Source of the DNA: Acinetobacter indicus CIP 110367
Lineage (GTDB): Bacteria > Pseudomonadota > Gammaproteobacteria > Pseudomonadales > Moraxellaceae
Reading direction: 5' to 3'
Length of the DNA: 64,000 nt
NCBI RefSeq assembly: GCF_000488255.1
Contig: NZ_KI530754.1
Coordinates: 1-64,000, forward strand
Shown here one piece after another: positions 37,165-46,214 of this stretch (position 1 is its first letter; each line of letters starts with the position of its first letter). The translations under genes were made by a program, and so were the position numbers. The notes beneath the pieces were generated by a model. That model had not been told where the DNA came from. It searched no databases and saw only the letters and a program-made list of their open reading frames with translations.

Positions 37165-38640
37165 TTAATGAAATTCCCGATCTGGTCGATTAACCTCGAC
37201 TTCTTCAATTACTTCATCTTCCAGTTTTAATTTCACAATACCCTGCGAGTTGGTCAGTTTTTGCTGGGTCTGAATCCGTTTAATCATTTTTTCCAGCACA
37301 CCAATCAGTTCCGGATATTCAAAGTTTTGCACTTCATCCAGATTCAGCAACAGATGAAAACCTTTGTATTCATAGTCAAACCAGCGCTGATAATCGGATT
37401 TTCTGGCCGCATATTTTTCCATGACCTGCCAGGTTTTCACCGGACCCTGAATACCTTTCAGGAAAATTGGCGCTTTCGGCGCACACAGATAATCATTTTT
37501 CACCAGTTGATAGGTATCATCTGACAGCAGGATTTCATCAACTTCGGCTGCGCTTTGCAAACGCGCTGCCAGATTGGCATCGCGGCCGACAATGGTATAG
37601 GCCATCCGATGCGCCGCACCATAGTTACCCACGTGGCAATAACCGGTACTGATGCCCATGCGGATATGTAACGGCGGATAGCCCATTTTAATCCAGCGTT
37701 CACGCAGCAGTTTCATTTGCTGGCGCATGGCAATGGCCATTTCAACGCAGGTCTTGGCATCATTTTCTACACCCTGACTGCTTGGATCACCAAAGAAAAT
37801 CAGGATGGCATCCCCCATAAACTTATCGACAGTGGCTTCATACTGCTTGGCAATTTCAGTCATATGACTCAAATAATCATTCAGCAGGTAGGCTAAATCG
37901 TCTGGAATCAGGGTTTCAGACAGCTCGGTAAAGCCCTGAATATCGGAAAAGAAAATGGTGAGTTTTTTACGTTTATATTCAATTTTGGCTTCTGACTCGC
38001 CTTTCATGATCGAATGCCAGAGCTGAAGCGGCGCATAACGGCTCAACTGGTTGGCAAACTCCATATAGCGGTTCATTTGCTGATAATAATGCTCACGCTT
38101 ATGGTTAGAGGCACGAATCCGGCGGGTCTGATAAACACTGCCCATACCGAAATACACGATCATGCACAGGAAGGCCAGAATAGTCAGCTCATTGGTGGTG
38201 TATTCAAAATATTCACCAAAGCCAAATACGAAAATATTGCACAGATAGAATACCGACGCTGCAAATAAAGCCGCCAGCGACACCAAAAAGAACGACACTT
38301 TGACGTTAATGGCGGTATACAGCAAGGCAAAAATAGCCGCAAAGGTCAGGACCAGATTTAAATGCACGGCCGACAGACAGATGGCCACAATCATAATATC
38401 TATAATAAATAAGATATTTCTTTTAATCTGATAGTTATATTTAGATTGTAGCCAGCGCGACAGTTTCGGGGTAATAAACAGCAAAAATGCCAATAAAACC
38501 GGAATATAAATTTGGTACTGGGTGTCTGGATAGGTGTAATGATAGACAATCAGGATCAGCGATAAGCTCGCATAGCCCATGACCCGATGCAGGTAATCAA
38601 ATTGTGTAGGATCTCGATCCATCCAATAACCTAGTGACAC
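37165..38640 (-). CDS. Membrane-bound class III adenylate/guanylate cyclase
   Basis: The 491-residue protein has six or so transmembrane helices in the first 170 residues and then a cytosolic class III cyclase domain (about 225-405). The metal-binding Asp is in 'IFFSDIQGFTEL', and the second Asp is in 'DKFMGDAILIFFGDP' with the purine-binding Lys. 'YTIVGRDANLAARLQ' carries the later active-site region. The residue before YT is Ala, where many relatives have Asp, so substrate specificity is uncertain. A C-terminal helical part of about 90 residues ends in charged residues. It probably makes cAMP for a Vfr/CRP-type regulator, which is an inference. ATG at codon 8 is an alternative start. Confidence 0.87.
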   Translation of the reverse strand: MSLGYWMDRDPTQFDYLHRVMGYASLSLILIVYHYTYPDTQYQIYIPVLLAFLLFITPKLSRWLQSKYNYQIKRNILFIIDIMIVAICLSAVHLNLVLTFAAIFALLYTAINVKVSFFLVSLAALFAASVFYLCNIFVFGFGEYFEYTTNELTILAFLCMIVYFGMGSVYQTRRIRASNHKREHYYQQMNRYMEFANQLSRYAPLQLWHSIMKGESEAKIEYKRKKLTIFFSDIQGFTELSETLIPDDLAYLLNDYLSHMTEIAKQYEATVDKFMGDAILIFFGDPSSQGVENDAKTCVEMAIAMRQQMKLLRERWIKMGYPPLHIRMGISTGYCHVGNYGAAHRMAYTIVGRDANLAARLQSAAEVDEILLSDDTYQLVKNDYLCAPKAPIFLKGIQGPVKTWQVMEKYAARKSDYQRWFDYEYKGFHLLLNLDEVQNFEYPELIGVLEKMIKRIQTQQKLTNSQGIVKLKLEDEVIEEVEVNRPDREFH

Positions 38641-38705
38641 CGTACTCTACTCTCCTTAGCGGATCTGGTCACACCATACATCCCTGCATGATGCAAACAC
38701 GAATA

Positions 38706-39140
38706 TCAGTCCATTCGCCAGTCAAATGGCATATCGCCCTGACCGCGTAGTGCCAACATTAGCGTTTGGCGCATATGGTTCAGCACTTCATTGTTATACG
38801 GTACTGCTGGTGTTCCCCAGACCGGTTTTGGCCATGCCACATCATTTTGATAACGCACCACATGATGGAAATGTAATTGTGGCACCATGTTACCCAGTGC
38901 AGCGACATTCATTTTATCGGCACGGAATACACGTGACAGTTGGCTAGATAACCAGCTCGATTCACGCAGGAACTGTTCCTGATCGGCCTGGCTTAATTCA
39001 TAGAGTTCGGTAATGCCCGGCACACGTGGAATAAGAATGAGCCAAGGAAATTGCATATCATTCATTAAACGACATGTTGACAGGGGAAAGTCGCCTACAA
39101 AAAAAGTATCTTGAGCAAGTTGTGGATGCAAACTAAACAT
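38706..39140 (-). CDS. HIT-domain protein, variant triad
   Basis: The 144-residue cytosolic protein belongs to the HIT superfamily, with the C-terminal motif 'PQLHFHHVVRYQND'. Here the triad reads Q-L-H-F-H-H, so the first His is replaced by Gln, as in some DcpS-like or other divergent HIT proteins. The N-terminal part shows 'CRLMNDMQFPWLILIPR'. The start at 39140 removes a hydrophobic 15-residue extension that has no family support. The function is not known. Confidence 0.82.
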   Translation of the reverse strand: MFSLHPQLAQDTFFVGDFPLSTCRLMNDMQFPWLILIPRVPGITELYELSQADQEQFLRESSWLSSQLSRVFRADKMNVAALGNMVPQLHFHHVVRYQNDVAWPKPVWGTPAVPYNNEVLNHMRQTLMLALRGQGDMPFDWRMD

Positions 39141-39358
39141 ATCTTTATAAATGACGCAAATTAGAATGATGGCTAATACTATCACATCCCAAAGGACGTG
39201 AATATTCTATAACGGCCGTTTCACCACAAATAACACACTATTTGCAGCCAGCCAGAGCAATCCCCTATCTTCAATAAATTTCCTTAAATAATCAAGACTT
39301 CTTTGCGCAGTCAGCGATTAAATAAACAGCAGGAATTGCATTGGGAATGAGCGCTAAC

Positions 39359-42300
39359 TCATGCTGGCAGCTCACGCAGCAGTTGCTCCAGCAAATCGGA
39401 AATAAACTGAATCCGTTTTTGATGTTCATCCAGCAGCACCATGACTTTTAAACGCTGTCCGCCATCCATCCGGAAATAGGTCGGATGTTTCTGCATCATC
39501 TGGATAATGCTGATTGCCTGCACCGGGGTATCTGGTGAAAACTCGATATTGCCACCATTGGCACCCACATCAATTTTGGTAATACCGAGCTGCTCTGCTT
39601 TCAGACGCAGCTGATGCACGGCAAATAGCTGTTTTACCGGTTGTGGTGGAATACCAAAACGGTCAATCAGTTCCATACGGATGTTGTCGAGTTTATCCTG
39701 TGTATCGGTATTGCTGATACGTTTATAGAATAATAAACGCTGATGCACATCGCCCAGATACTCATCCGGAATCAAGGCTGGCATGTGCAGGTTGATTTCC
39801 GCTGTTAACGACAACGGCGCATCGAAATTTGGGGTTTTGCCTTTTTGAATGGCTTTGGTGGCTTTTTCCAGCATTTCCATATACAGGCTATAACCAATGG
39901 CCTGCATCGAACCGCTTTGCTGTTCCCCGAGAAGTTCACCGGCACCACGAATTTCCAGATCTTCGGTGGCCAGCATAAAACCGGCACCCAAGGTCGATGC
40001 ACGCTGAATCGCATCCAGACGTTTTTCAGCATCACCTTTTAAGCCTTTAATCGACGGCACCAGCAAATAGGCATAGGCCTGATGGTGCGAACGTCCAACC
40101 CGGCCACGTAACTGATGTAATTGCGCCAGGCCGAGCTTGTCGGCGCGTTCAATTAAAATGGTATTGGCATTCGGGACATCAATCCCGGTTTCAATAATGG
40201 TGGAACAGACCAGCACATTATATTCTTTATGATAGAACTGCTGCATCACCTGCTCCAGTTCACGCTCACGCATCTGGCCATGTGCGACTGCAACTCGCGC
40301 TTCCGGCACCAGCTGGCGGATATTTTCTGCTGCACGTTCAATGGTATCGACTTCATTATGCAGGAAATACACCTGACCGCCACGCAGCAATTCACGCAAA
40401 ATCGCTTCTTTGACTGAATCACCAGTCTGTTCCTGCACAAAGGTTTTTACGGCTAAACGACGCGCTGGTGGTGTGGCAATGATGGATAAATCGCGCATGC
40501 CACTAAAGGCCATATTCAGGGTACGTGGAATAGGGGTTGCCGTTAAGGTCAGCATATCGACATCGGCGCGCAAGGCTTTAATCCGCTCTTTATCGCGCAC
40601 ACCGAAACGGTGTTCTTCATCGACAATCATCAGGCCCAGCTGTTTGAACTGGACATTTTCCTGCAAAATTTTATGGGTACCAATCACAATATCGACTTTG
40701 CCTTCGGCCAAATCTTCAATGATTTTAGTATGGGTTTTGGATGAACCAAAACGCGACAGGACTTCAATACGCACCGGCCAGTCGGCAAAACGGTCTTTAA
40801 AGGATTCATAATGCTGCTGTGCCAGCAAGGTGGTCGGTACCAAGACCGCTACCTGTTTATTATTTTGCACGGCGACAAAGGCGGCACGCATGGCCACTTC
40901 AGTTTTACCAAAGCCAACATCCCCACAAACCAGACGGTCCATCGGTTTGGCCTGCTGCATATCATATAAAGTCGCTTCAATGGCATTGGCCTGATCCAGG
41001 GTTTCTTCATAGGCAAACCCCGACGCAAACTGCATATACAGTTTTTCATCCAGCTCAAAGGCATAGCCCGGCTTGGACTGACGGCGTGCCTGTATATGCA
41101 GCAATTCAGCTGCGACATCGTGAATCTGCTCTAAAGCCTTGCGCTTGGCCTTGTTCCAGGCATCAGTACCAAGTTTATGCAGCGGTGCCAAATCCGGATC
41201 GCCACCACTATAGCGGCTAATTAAATGCAAATTGGTCACTGGCACATAGACTTTGGCGCCATCGGCATAATCGAGCTGCAAGAATTCATGATCCTGCTGA
41301 TCAATTTCCAGCGTCACCAGTCCGGCATAACGCCCCACACCGTGATCAATATGTACCACCGGCGCGCCAATACTCAGCTCGGTCAGACTGCGTATTAAAA
41401 ACTCTTCCGAGACTTCCTGCTGACGTTTACGCCGACGTTGAACCATACGATGTTCATAGAGCTGATTTTCCGAAATGACCGAAAGCTGGCCCTGAATTAC
41501 CAGACCACGATCTAAAGGAGCGTTGGTAATGGCAACGGCGTATAAAGATTTCTGGAATTCAGCAAAGTTCTCAACCGTTGGGATTTCTCCCAGAGTGGAA
41601 CGCAGCGCATCTTTCAAAGTTTCACGGCGACCAGCACTTTCTGCAACTAGCAACACCGGATGATTGGCCGCGTTAATATATTCTTTGACCAGACTGAACG
41701 GTTTTTCCCGTTTCGGATCGACCGGCAGTTTAGGTGGTGCTTCAGTGGTCAGATTTACCACACCGGCTTTTTCGGCAAAATGATCTGCCGAGGCAATGAT
41801 GCGGCCAAACTGGTTTAACTGTCCCAGCACCTGCTGCGGTGATAAAAACAGTTGCTCGGGCGGCAAAATAGGCTGGTCAATATTATGCCGGCGATCTTCA
41901 TAACGGCGGTTTACTTCCTGCCAGAAGCTGTTTAAACCTTCTTCCAGCCCCTTATCTGTAATGACAATGCCATTCTCAGGTAAGTACGCCATTAAAGTGC
42001 TTTCAGTAGCCATCGCCTGAGCGTTAAAGAACAACGGGAAATAGAATTCTATCCCCGGCGAGGCAATGCCATCGAGTACATCCTGATACACGGGGCTTTT
42101 CTTTGGATTTGCGCTTGGGAATAATTCTGCATAACGATCGCGGAACAGCGAACGGCCTTCTTTTAAAGGAAACTCTTTGGCGGGTAGTACTGAAAATTGC
42201 TGAATGGTTTGGGTGGTCCGCTGGGTTTCCGGATCAAAAAACTTCAGGCTTTCAATTTCATCATCAAACAGGTCAATCCGGATCGGCGCTTCTTGCCCTG

Positions 42301-42820
42301 AAGCAAAAATATCCATAATACTGCCGCGTACCGCAAACTCACCATGATCATAGACTGTATCAACCAGATGATAACCGGCCTGAATCAGGCGTTTCTTTTG
42401 CTGTTCCAGTTCAAATTTCTGGCCAACCTGAATATCAAAATGCTCACCTAAGACCCAAGAGGTTGGCGCCACACGCTGCGCCAGGGTTGCAGCCGACACC
42501 AGCAGCACGCCCTGCTGTGGCATATTCGATAAAATCGCCAGACGCTCAGAGACAATATCCTGATGCGGTGATAAACGGTCATAAGGTAAAATTTCCCAAT
42601 CCGGGAAAATGGTCGGTTGAATACCGTAAAACTCAAATTCGCTTTCCAACTGCCCCAGATGCTGGCTGTTACGCGCCACCACAATCAATAACTGTTTATG
42701 CAGGGTGCTCAGCTGCTTGATCAGCAAGGCCGCGGATGAGCCCTGCAAATTGCCCACCCAGCGTTTTTCGCCCGTTTTTAATTGTTTCAGATTGAGTTGG
42801 GAGCTTTCGTGTTGGAACAT
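39359..42820 (-). CDS. mfd: Transcription-repair coupling factor Mfd
   Basis: The 1,153-residue protein removes RNA polymerase stalled at DNA lesions and recruits UvrA. Domains in order: UvrB-like N-terminal region (about 1-350), RNA polymerase interaction domain starting 'LSIGAPVVHIDHGVGRYAGL', a RecG-like helicase motor (Walker A 'GDVGFGKTEVA', DEEHRFG, 'LTATPIPRTLNMA'), the translocation motif ('HQLRGRVGRSHHQAYAYLL'), and the C-terminal TRCF domain. The length is normal for the family. It has no operon partner; the next gene upstream (43306) is 130 bp away. Confidence 0.98.
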   Translation of the reverse strand: MFQHESSQLNLKQLKTGEKRWVGNLQGSSAALLIKQLSTLHKQLLIVVARNSQHLGQLESEFEFYGIQPTIFPDWEILPYDRLSPHQDIVSERLAILSNMPQQGVLLVSAATLAQRVAPTSWVLGEHFDIQVGQKFELEQQKKRLIQAGYHLVDTVYDHGEFAVRGSIMDIFASGQEAPIRIDLFDDEIESLKFFDPETQRTTQTIQQFSVLPAKEFPLKEGRSLFRDRYAELFPSANPKKSPVYQDVLDGIASPGIEFYFPLFFNAQAMATESTLMAYLPENGIVITDKGLEEGLNSFWQEVNRRYEDRRHNIDQPILPPEQLFLSPQQVLGQLNQFGRIIASADHFAEKAGVVNLTTEAPPKLPVDPKREKPFSLVKEYINAANHPVLLVAESAGRRETLKDALRSTLGEIPTVENFAEFQKSLYAVAITNAPLDRGLVIQGQLSVISENQLYEHRMVQRRRKRQQEVSEEFLIRSLTELSIGAPVVHIDHGVGRYAGLVTLEIDQQDHEFLQLDYADGAKVYVPVTNLHLISRYSGGDPDLAPLHKLGTDAWNKAKRKALEQIHDVAAELLHIQARRQSKPGYAFELDEKLYMQFASGFAYEETLDQANAIEATLYDMQQAKPMDRLVCGDVGFGKTEVAMRAAFVAVQNNKQVAVLVPTTLLAQQHYESFKDRFADWPVRIEVLSRFGSSKTHTKIIEDLAEGKVDIVIGTHKILQENVQFKQLGLMIVDEEHRFGVRDKERIKALRADVDMLTLTATPIPRTLNMAFSGMRDLSIIATPPARRLAVKTFVQEQTGDSVKEAILRELLRGGQVYFLHNEVDTIERAAENIRQLVPEARVAVAHGQMRERELEQVMQQFYHKEYNVLVCSTIIETGIDVPNANTILIERADKLGLAQLHQLRGRVGRSHHQAYAYLLVPSIKGLKGDAEKRLDAIQRASTLGAGFMLATEDLEIRGAGELLGEQQSGSMQAIGYSLYMEMLEKATKAIQKGKTPNFDAPLSLTAEINLHMPALIPDEYLGDVHQRLLFYKRISNTDTQDKLDNIRMELIDRFGIPPQPVKQLFAVHQLRLKAEQLGITKIDVGANGGNIEFSPDTPVQAISIIQMMQKHPTYFRMDGGQRLKVMVLLDEHQKRIQFISDLLEQLLRELPA

Positions 42821-42949
42821 GTATATAGCTTTTAGGTCTAATCAACATGCGGCTTATACTAACACGAGCATTTCCATCCATTACGTTAATTTTTCTTAAT
42901 CTTTATCTGAAAAATGAGACTGCATCTAGCTAAAAAGATGGATTGAAGC

Positions 42950-43306
42950 TTACTTTTTCTCACGCAAGAACTGACGATAATAATCATTCAGGCGTTTCAC
43001 GATACTTTTAAACTGCAACAGGTTTTCTTCTGTGTTGCCCAAACGCGTCACAAAGCTTTGCGTGGCAATTTCCAGATCAATTTTTTCATTGATCAGCATG
43101 GCGGTAAAATACAGTTCTTTCAGGTCATCAAAACGGTTCATACGCCGATTAGACAAATACTCCAGCCGCTCCGATAAAGCATCATTCAGCACAATACCAT
43201 CGACGATATAGCCGTGTTGCGGATCAAACTGAATCTGATGTTCAGCCAGAAATTCTGCTTCTGGAGAGGGCTTGCTTTTAAACAGTTGCGCCACTTTATT
43301 GAACAT
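42950..43306 (-). CDS. Hypothetical protein, unknown function
   Basis: The 118-residue soluble protein is predicted mainly helical, rich in Leu, Asn, Arg and Glu ('ALSERLEYLSNRRMNRFDDLKELYF'), with no membrane segment and no recognised motif. AGGA lies nine bases before the ATG, which supports expression. It lies between a terminator and mfd, in mfd's direction. Confidence 0.7.
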   Translation of the reverse strand: MFNKVAQLFKSKPSPEAEFLAEHQIQFDPQHGYIVDGIVLNDALSERLEYLSNRRMNRFDDLKELYFTAMLINEKIDLEIATQSFVTRLGNTEENLLQFKSIVKRLNDYYRQFLREKK

Positions 43307-43393
43307 ATGGTTATATCCTGAAATTCGCTGTGCCTAGTGTATCGGCTTTAGCATGGAGATCCAGCGTTTGAACGCGGATATCTTCATAAAAAC

Positions 43394-43418
43394 AAAAAAG
43401 CATCCGAAGATGCTTTTA
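43394..43418 (-). terminator. Terminator after the tandem GST gene
   Basis: On the minus strand AAAAGCATC pairs with GATGCTTTT around a TTCG tetraloop, followed by T residues. Confidence 0.85.
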
Positions 43419-43429
43419 ACTTGAGAGTT

Positions 43430-44209
43430 TTAACCATACTGGCGCTGCAAATAATGCACAATATCATCCGATTCAAACATATGAGCGCCGCTATTTGGAT
43501 CGACCAGATAAGGCACCTGAATATTCTCGCCCATCAGTGCCAAGACTTTCTCACGTTTACCACCCTTTAAAGGTACATATTTACCGGGCTTTAAACGTAA
43601 TTTGGCCAGCCCCTGATCCTGCCAGCGCTCTTTGGCCACATTATGGAAAATAAAAGGCAATTCCAGCTCGGTTAAGGTACTGCGCACAATGCGCGTATAC
43701 GGACTGGCTTCAAAGCCCCACAGCTCCAGCAGTTGCTCCGGTGCCGCACGGTTTTTAATCTTTTTCTTGACCCAGACCCCACGTGCGCCATTGAGCAGCG
43801 TACCCGCAAAGGCCACAAACGGAATTTTTGGATAATGCGCATAGCGCCGCGGGGTTTTCCCGCTTTTGCCATAGTGTTTAAATAGATGATGAATAATCTG
43901 CTGCGATCCGTAGAGATGATCTCCGGTATTTTCATCTACCAGAAATGGAAATTGCAGTTTACCACCCAATTCCTTGACCTGCGGACGGTATTTTTTACCG
44001 CCTTTAGGACAGGGATAGACTTCATAATCCAGATTCAGCAAGGTCATGACTTCGCGTACACGTCGACAAAATGGTGAACCTTCAAACTCATACAACTTGA
44101 GCGGCTGCTCAGGTTGCTTGGGAAATGCTGTGCCATTGCTTCCGCGCCCGCCTTCGGTCAAAGCAGAAGCCAATGCCTGTACCACTTTAATTTGATGATG
44201 CAACATCAT
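43430..44209 (-). CDS. Protein with two tandem GST/glutaredoxin-like domains
   Basis: The 259-residue protein contains two thioredoxin-fold GST N-terminal domains. The first (about 38-113) has 'FEGSPFCRRVRE' and the cis-Pro loop 'QFPFLVDENTG'. The second (about 162-258) has 'FEASPYTRIVRS' and 'QVPYLVDPNSG'. Only the first keeps a cysteine at the active-site position. No GST C-terminal helical domain is present, so it is an internal duplication rather than a normal GST. It could handle glutathione or act as a redox adaptor; that is inference. Starts at 44209 or 44206 are both possible. Confidence 0.8.
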   Translation of the reverse strand: MMLHHQIKVVQALASALTEGGRGSNGTAFPKQPEQPLKLYEFEGSPFCRRVREVMTLLNLDYEVYPCPKGGKKYRPQVKELGGKLQFPFLVDENTGDHLYGSQQIIHHLFKHYGKSGKTPRRYAHYPKIPFVAFAGTLLNGARGVWVKKKIKNRAAPEQLLELWGFEASPYTRIVRSTLTELELPFIFHNVAKERWQDQGLAKLRLKPGKYVPLKGGKREKVLALMGENIQVPYLVDPNSGAHMFESDDIVHYLQRQYG

Positions 44210-44260
44210 GACCTTCCTGTTCTTGTTATGTTCTAGAAGATGAATGCCGAATCGGGTTGA

Positions 44261-44788
44261 TTACAGCTCCACCAATGCTTCTTTGGCCACCACAATACCA
44301 TTATTATCGGCATAAATATAATCACCCGACTGAATATTCACACCACCAAAGCTGAGCGGAATATCGACCTCACCCACGCCTTTACGGTTACTTTTTTGTG
44401 GAATTGCTGCCAGCGCATGTACGCCTAAATCCAGTTCAGCAATGGCATCGACATCACGTACACAACCGTAAATAATCACACCATTCCAGTTGTTTTTTAC
44501 TGCAGATTCGGCAATCAGGTCGCCCATAAGTGCACAGCGCATTGACGCACCACCATCCACCACCAGCACTTTGCCCCGGCCTTCAGTCGCCAGTAATTCT
44601 TTTACACGCGAATTATCTTCAAAGCATTTTACCGTCACCACCTGACCGCCAAAACTTTTACGCGCGCCATAGCTTTTGAAAAATTTGCCATCCATTGATG
44701 GGGTGACCACTTGCAGCTGTTTATCCGGGTTATCATCCAGCAAATCACAAGTAACGAAAGCGACTGTAGACACGTGTGTTTCCCTCAT
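44261..44788 (-). CDS. rraA: RraA family protein (RNase E regulator/HMG aldolase fold)
   Basis: The 175-residue protein has the RraA/4-hydroxy-4-methyl-2-oxoglutarate aldolase fold with 'VLVVDGGASMRCALMGDLIAESAVKNNW' and the Arg-Asp pair in 'YGCVRDVDAI'. E. coli RraA binds RNase E. Others with Arg and Asp at these positions cleave HMG or oxaloacetate, so both roles are possible here. The start overlaps the stop of the upstream gene by four bases (ATGA), so the two are translated together. Confidence 0.85.
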   Translation of the reverse strand: MRETHVSTVAFVTCDLLDDNPDKQLQVVTPSMDGKFFKSYGARKSFGGQVVTVKCFEDNSRVKELLATEGRGKVLVVDGGASMRCALMGDLIAESAVKNNWNGVIIYGCVRDVDAIAELDLGVHALAAIPQKSNRKGVGEVDIPLSFGGVNIQSGDYIYADNNGIVVAKEALVEL

Positions 44789-45450
44789 TTTGTATGTTGT
44801 ATGCGTAAATTATCATAAATTTCAAACTTTTCAGTTTGAGTTAAGGCAGCCTCGACCATAGTATGAGCCACCTGCCCGGCTGTCACTGGCCGATGTTTAA
44901 AATTTTTAGGCAAAAAAGATGAACAGCGCTGAAACAGCTGCTGTGACAGATCTTCCAGAAAACGTGCATCCTGACGCTCGCCTAGCAATAAAGATGGGCG
45001 CAGCAGTGAAACTTTGCTTAAAGATAAGTTCTGAATGTACTGTTCCAGTTCACCTTTGACCCGATTATAAAAAAATGGCGATCGGGCATTGGCCCCCAAG
45101 GCACTGACCAGCAGATAATGGGCAGAGGTTTGCTGCAACAGCTCGGCAAAATGGGCATTGATAGTAAAGTCAGTCGCATAAAAGTTATCTTTTGAGCCGG
45201 CTTTTTTCAGGGTGGTACCCAAACAGCTAAAGCCATGACTATGCTCGCTGACATCCTGATCATTCAGCATCAGTAAATCTTCCAGCACCAATGGCTGTAC
45301 TTTGGCCATCTGTTCAAAGGCTGTATCCGGGCGACGCACCACCGCCGTAACCTGCTGACAGGCAGGATGATCATTTAAGGCAGAAACCAGCGCCCGGCCG
45401 ACCAAACCGGTCGATCCAATGACAATGGCTTTTTTTATGATTTGAGTCAT
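44785..45450 (-). CDS. NAD(P)-binding short-chain oxidoreductase-like protein
   Basis: The 221-residue protein has an atypical-SDR Rossmann fold: 'AIVIGSTGLVGRALVSAL' (about 9-26), 'FSCLGTTLKKAGS', and 'YLLVSALGANARSPFFYNRVKGELE' with the Tyr/Lys-type pair. It resembles the HTATIP2/YbjT-like group of NAD(P)H-binding proteins. The substrate is unknown. It overlaps rraA by four bases. Confidence 0.82.
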   Translation of the reverse strand: MTQIIKKAIVIGSTGLVGRALVSALNDHPACQQVTAVVRRPDTAFEQMAKVQPLVLEDLLMLNDQDVSEHSHGFSCLGTTLKKAGSKDNFYATDFTINAHFAELLQQTSAHYLLVSALGANARSPFFYNRVKGELEQYIQNLSLSKVSLLRPSLLLGERQDARFLEDLSQQLFQRCSSFLPKNFKHRPVTAGQVAHTMVEAALTQTEKFEIYDNLRIQHTK

Positions 45451-45539
45451 TTTTTATCCAATATTCAGGCACTCACACTAATCTAACGTTTTCTTTCATT
45501 TTTTTCTGCATCTTAAATGTTGTCAAAGCTTGTCAAGAC

Positions 45540-45568
45540 TTGACTTCGACGCATTGTTTAATCAAAAT
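45540..45568 (+). promoter_or_regulatory. Promoter of rpsT
   Basis: -35 TTGACT (45540-45545) and -10 CAAAAT (45563-45568) are 17 bp apart. It would give a leader of roughly 85 nt before the GTG start. Confidence 0.5.
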
Positions 45569-45662
45569 ATGGCACTTGTTTACGGGCTGGTGAAATTCTG
45601 CTGATGTGGTTTTCAGTTGAATTGCGGCCCGCCCAGACCAATCTATTTCAAGGAGTGCACGA

Positions 45663-45932
45663 GTGGCAAACTCTGCTCAAGCTAAAAAACGTGCTCGTCA
45701 AAACGTTAAAGCACGTAAACATAACGCAAGCTTGCGTTCTATGGTTCGTACCTATCTTAAACGTACAGTAGCTGCTATCGCTGCTGGTGACTATGCTGTT
45801 GCTTCAGAAGCTTACAAAAAAGCTGTACCTGTAATCGACCGCATGGCTGATAAAGGCATCATCCATAAAAATAAAGCTGCTCGTCATAAGAGCCGCTTGA
45901 ACGCGCAAGTTAAAGCATTAGCTTCTAACTAA
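45663..45932 (+). CDS. rpsT: 30S ribosomal protein S20
   Basis: The 89-residue basic helical protein binds 16S rRNA early in 30S assembly. It starts '[25 protein letters not shown]', the S20 hallmark. The start codon is GTG with AAGGAG seven bases upstream. In E. coli, S20 also uses a non-ATG start (UUG), linked to autogenous control of translation. It is a single gene with its own terminator. Confidence 0.98.
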   Translation: MANSAQAKKRARQNVKARKHNASLRSMVRTYLKRTVAAIAAGDYAVASEAYKKAVPVIDRMADKGIIHKNKAARHKSRLNAQVKALASN

Positions 45933-45946
45933 TCGCAAAGCAGAAA

Positions 45947-45970
45947 GAGCCCTGATTCAGGGCTTTTTTT
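45947..45970 (+). terminator. Terminator of rpsT
   Basis: AGCCCTGA and TCAGGGCT form a near-perfect palindrome followed by seven T residues. Confidence 0.9.
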
Positions 45971-46144
45971 GTATCTGTAGATTTTATTTTGGTCCGATCT
46001 TATCCTCAATACGTTTACGTCCCAATCGATTCCATCTCAATTCCACACTAAACCTTCTAAAAAAACATCTAACCATCACACGACCCACCATCACTAGAAA
46101 ATAAATCTGTCCCCCCTATATTTTTGATTGCCACAACATCCCCC

Positions 46145-46180
46145 ATAAAAAACACCTCCTAAACTACTTAGAAGGTGTTT
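46145..46180 (-). terminator. Terminator after the M66 protease pseudogene
   Basis: Arms AACACCTCCTAA and TTAGAAGGTGTT pair with one mismatch around a five-base loop, with a T run on the minus strand. It lies 35 bases beyond the stop codon. Confidence 0.75.
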
Positions 46181-46214
46181 ATGTAATTCAGACTAGAATG
46201 TTGAATATGAATTG

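Noticed and set aside
40410..41220. Open frames of 133 codons on the plus strand inside mfd
   Set aside because: They are shadows of mfd codon bias with no recognisable domain or start signal.
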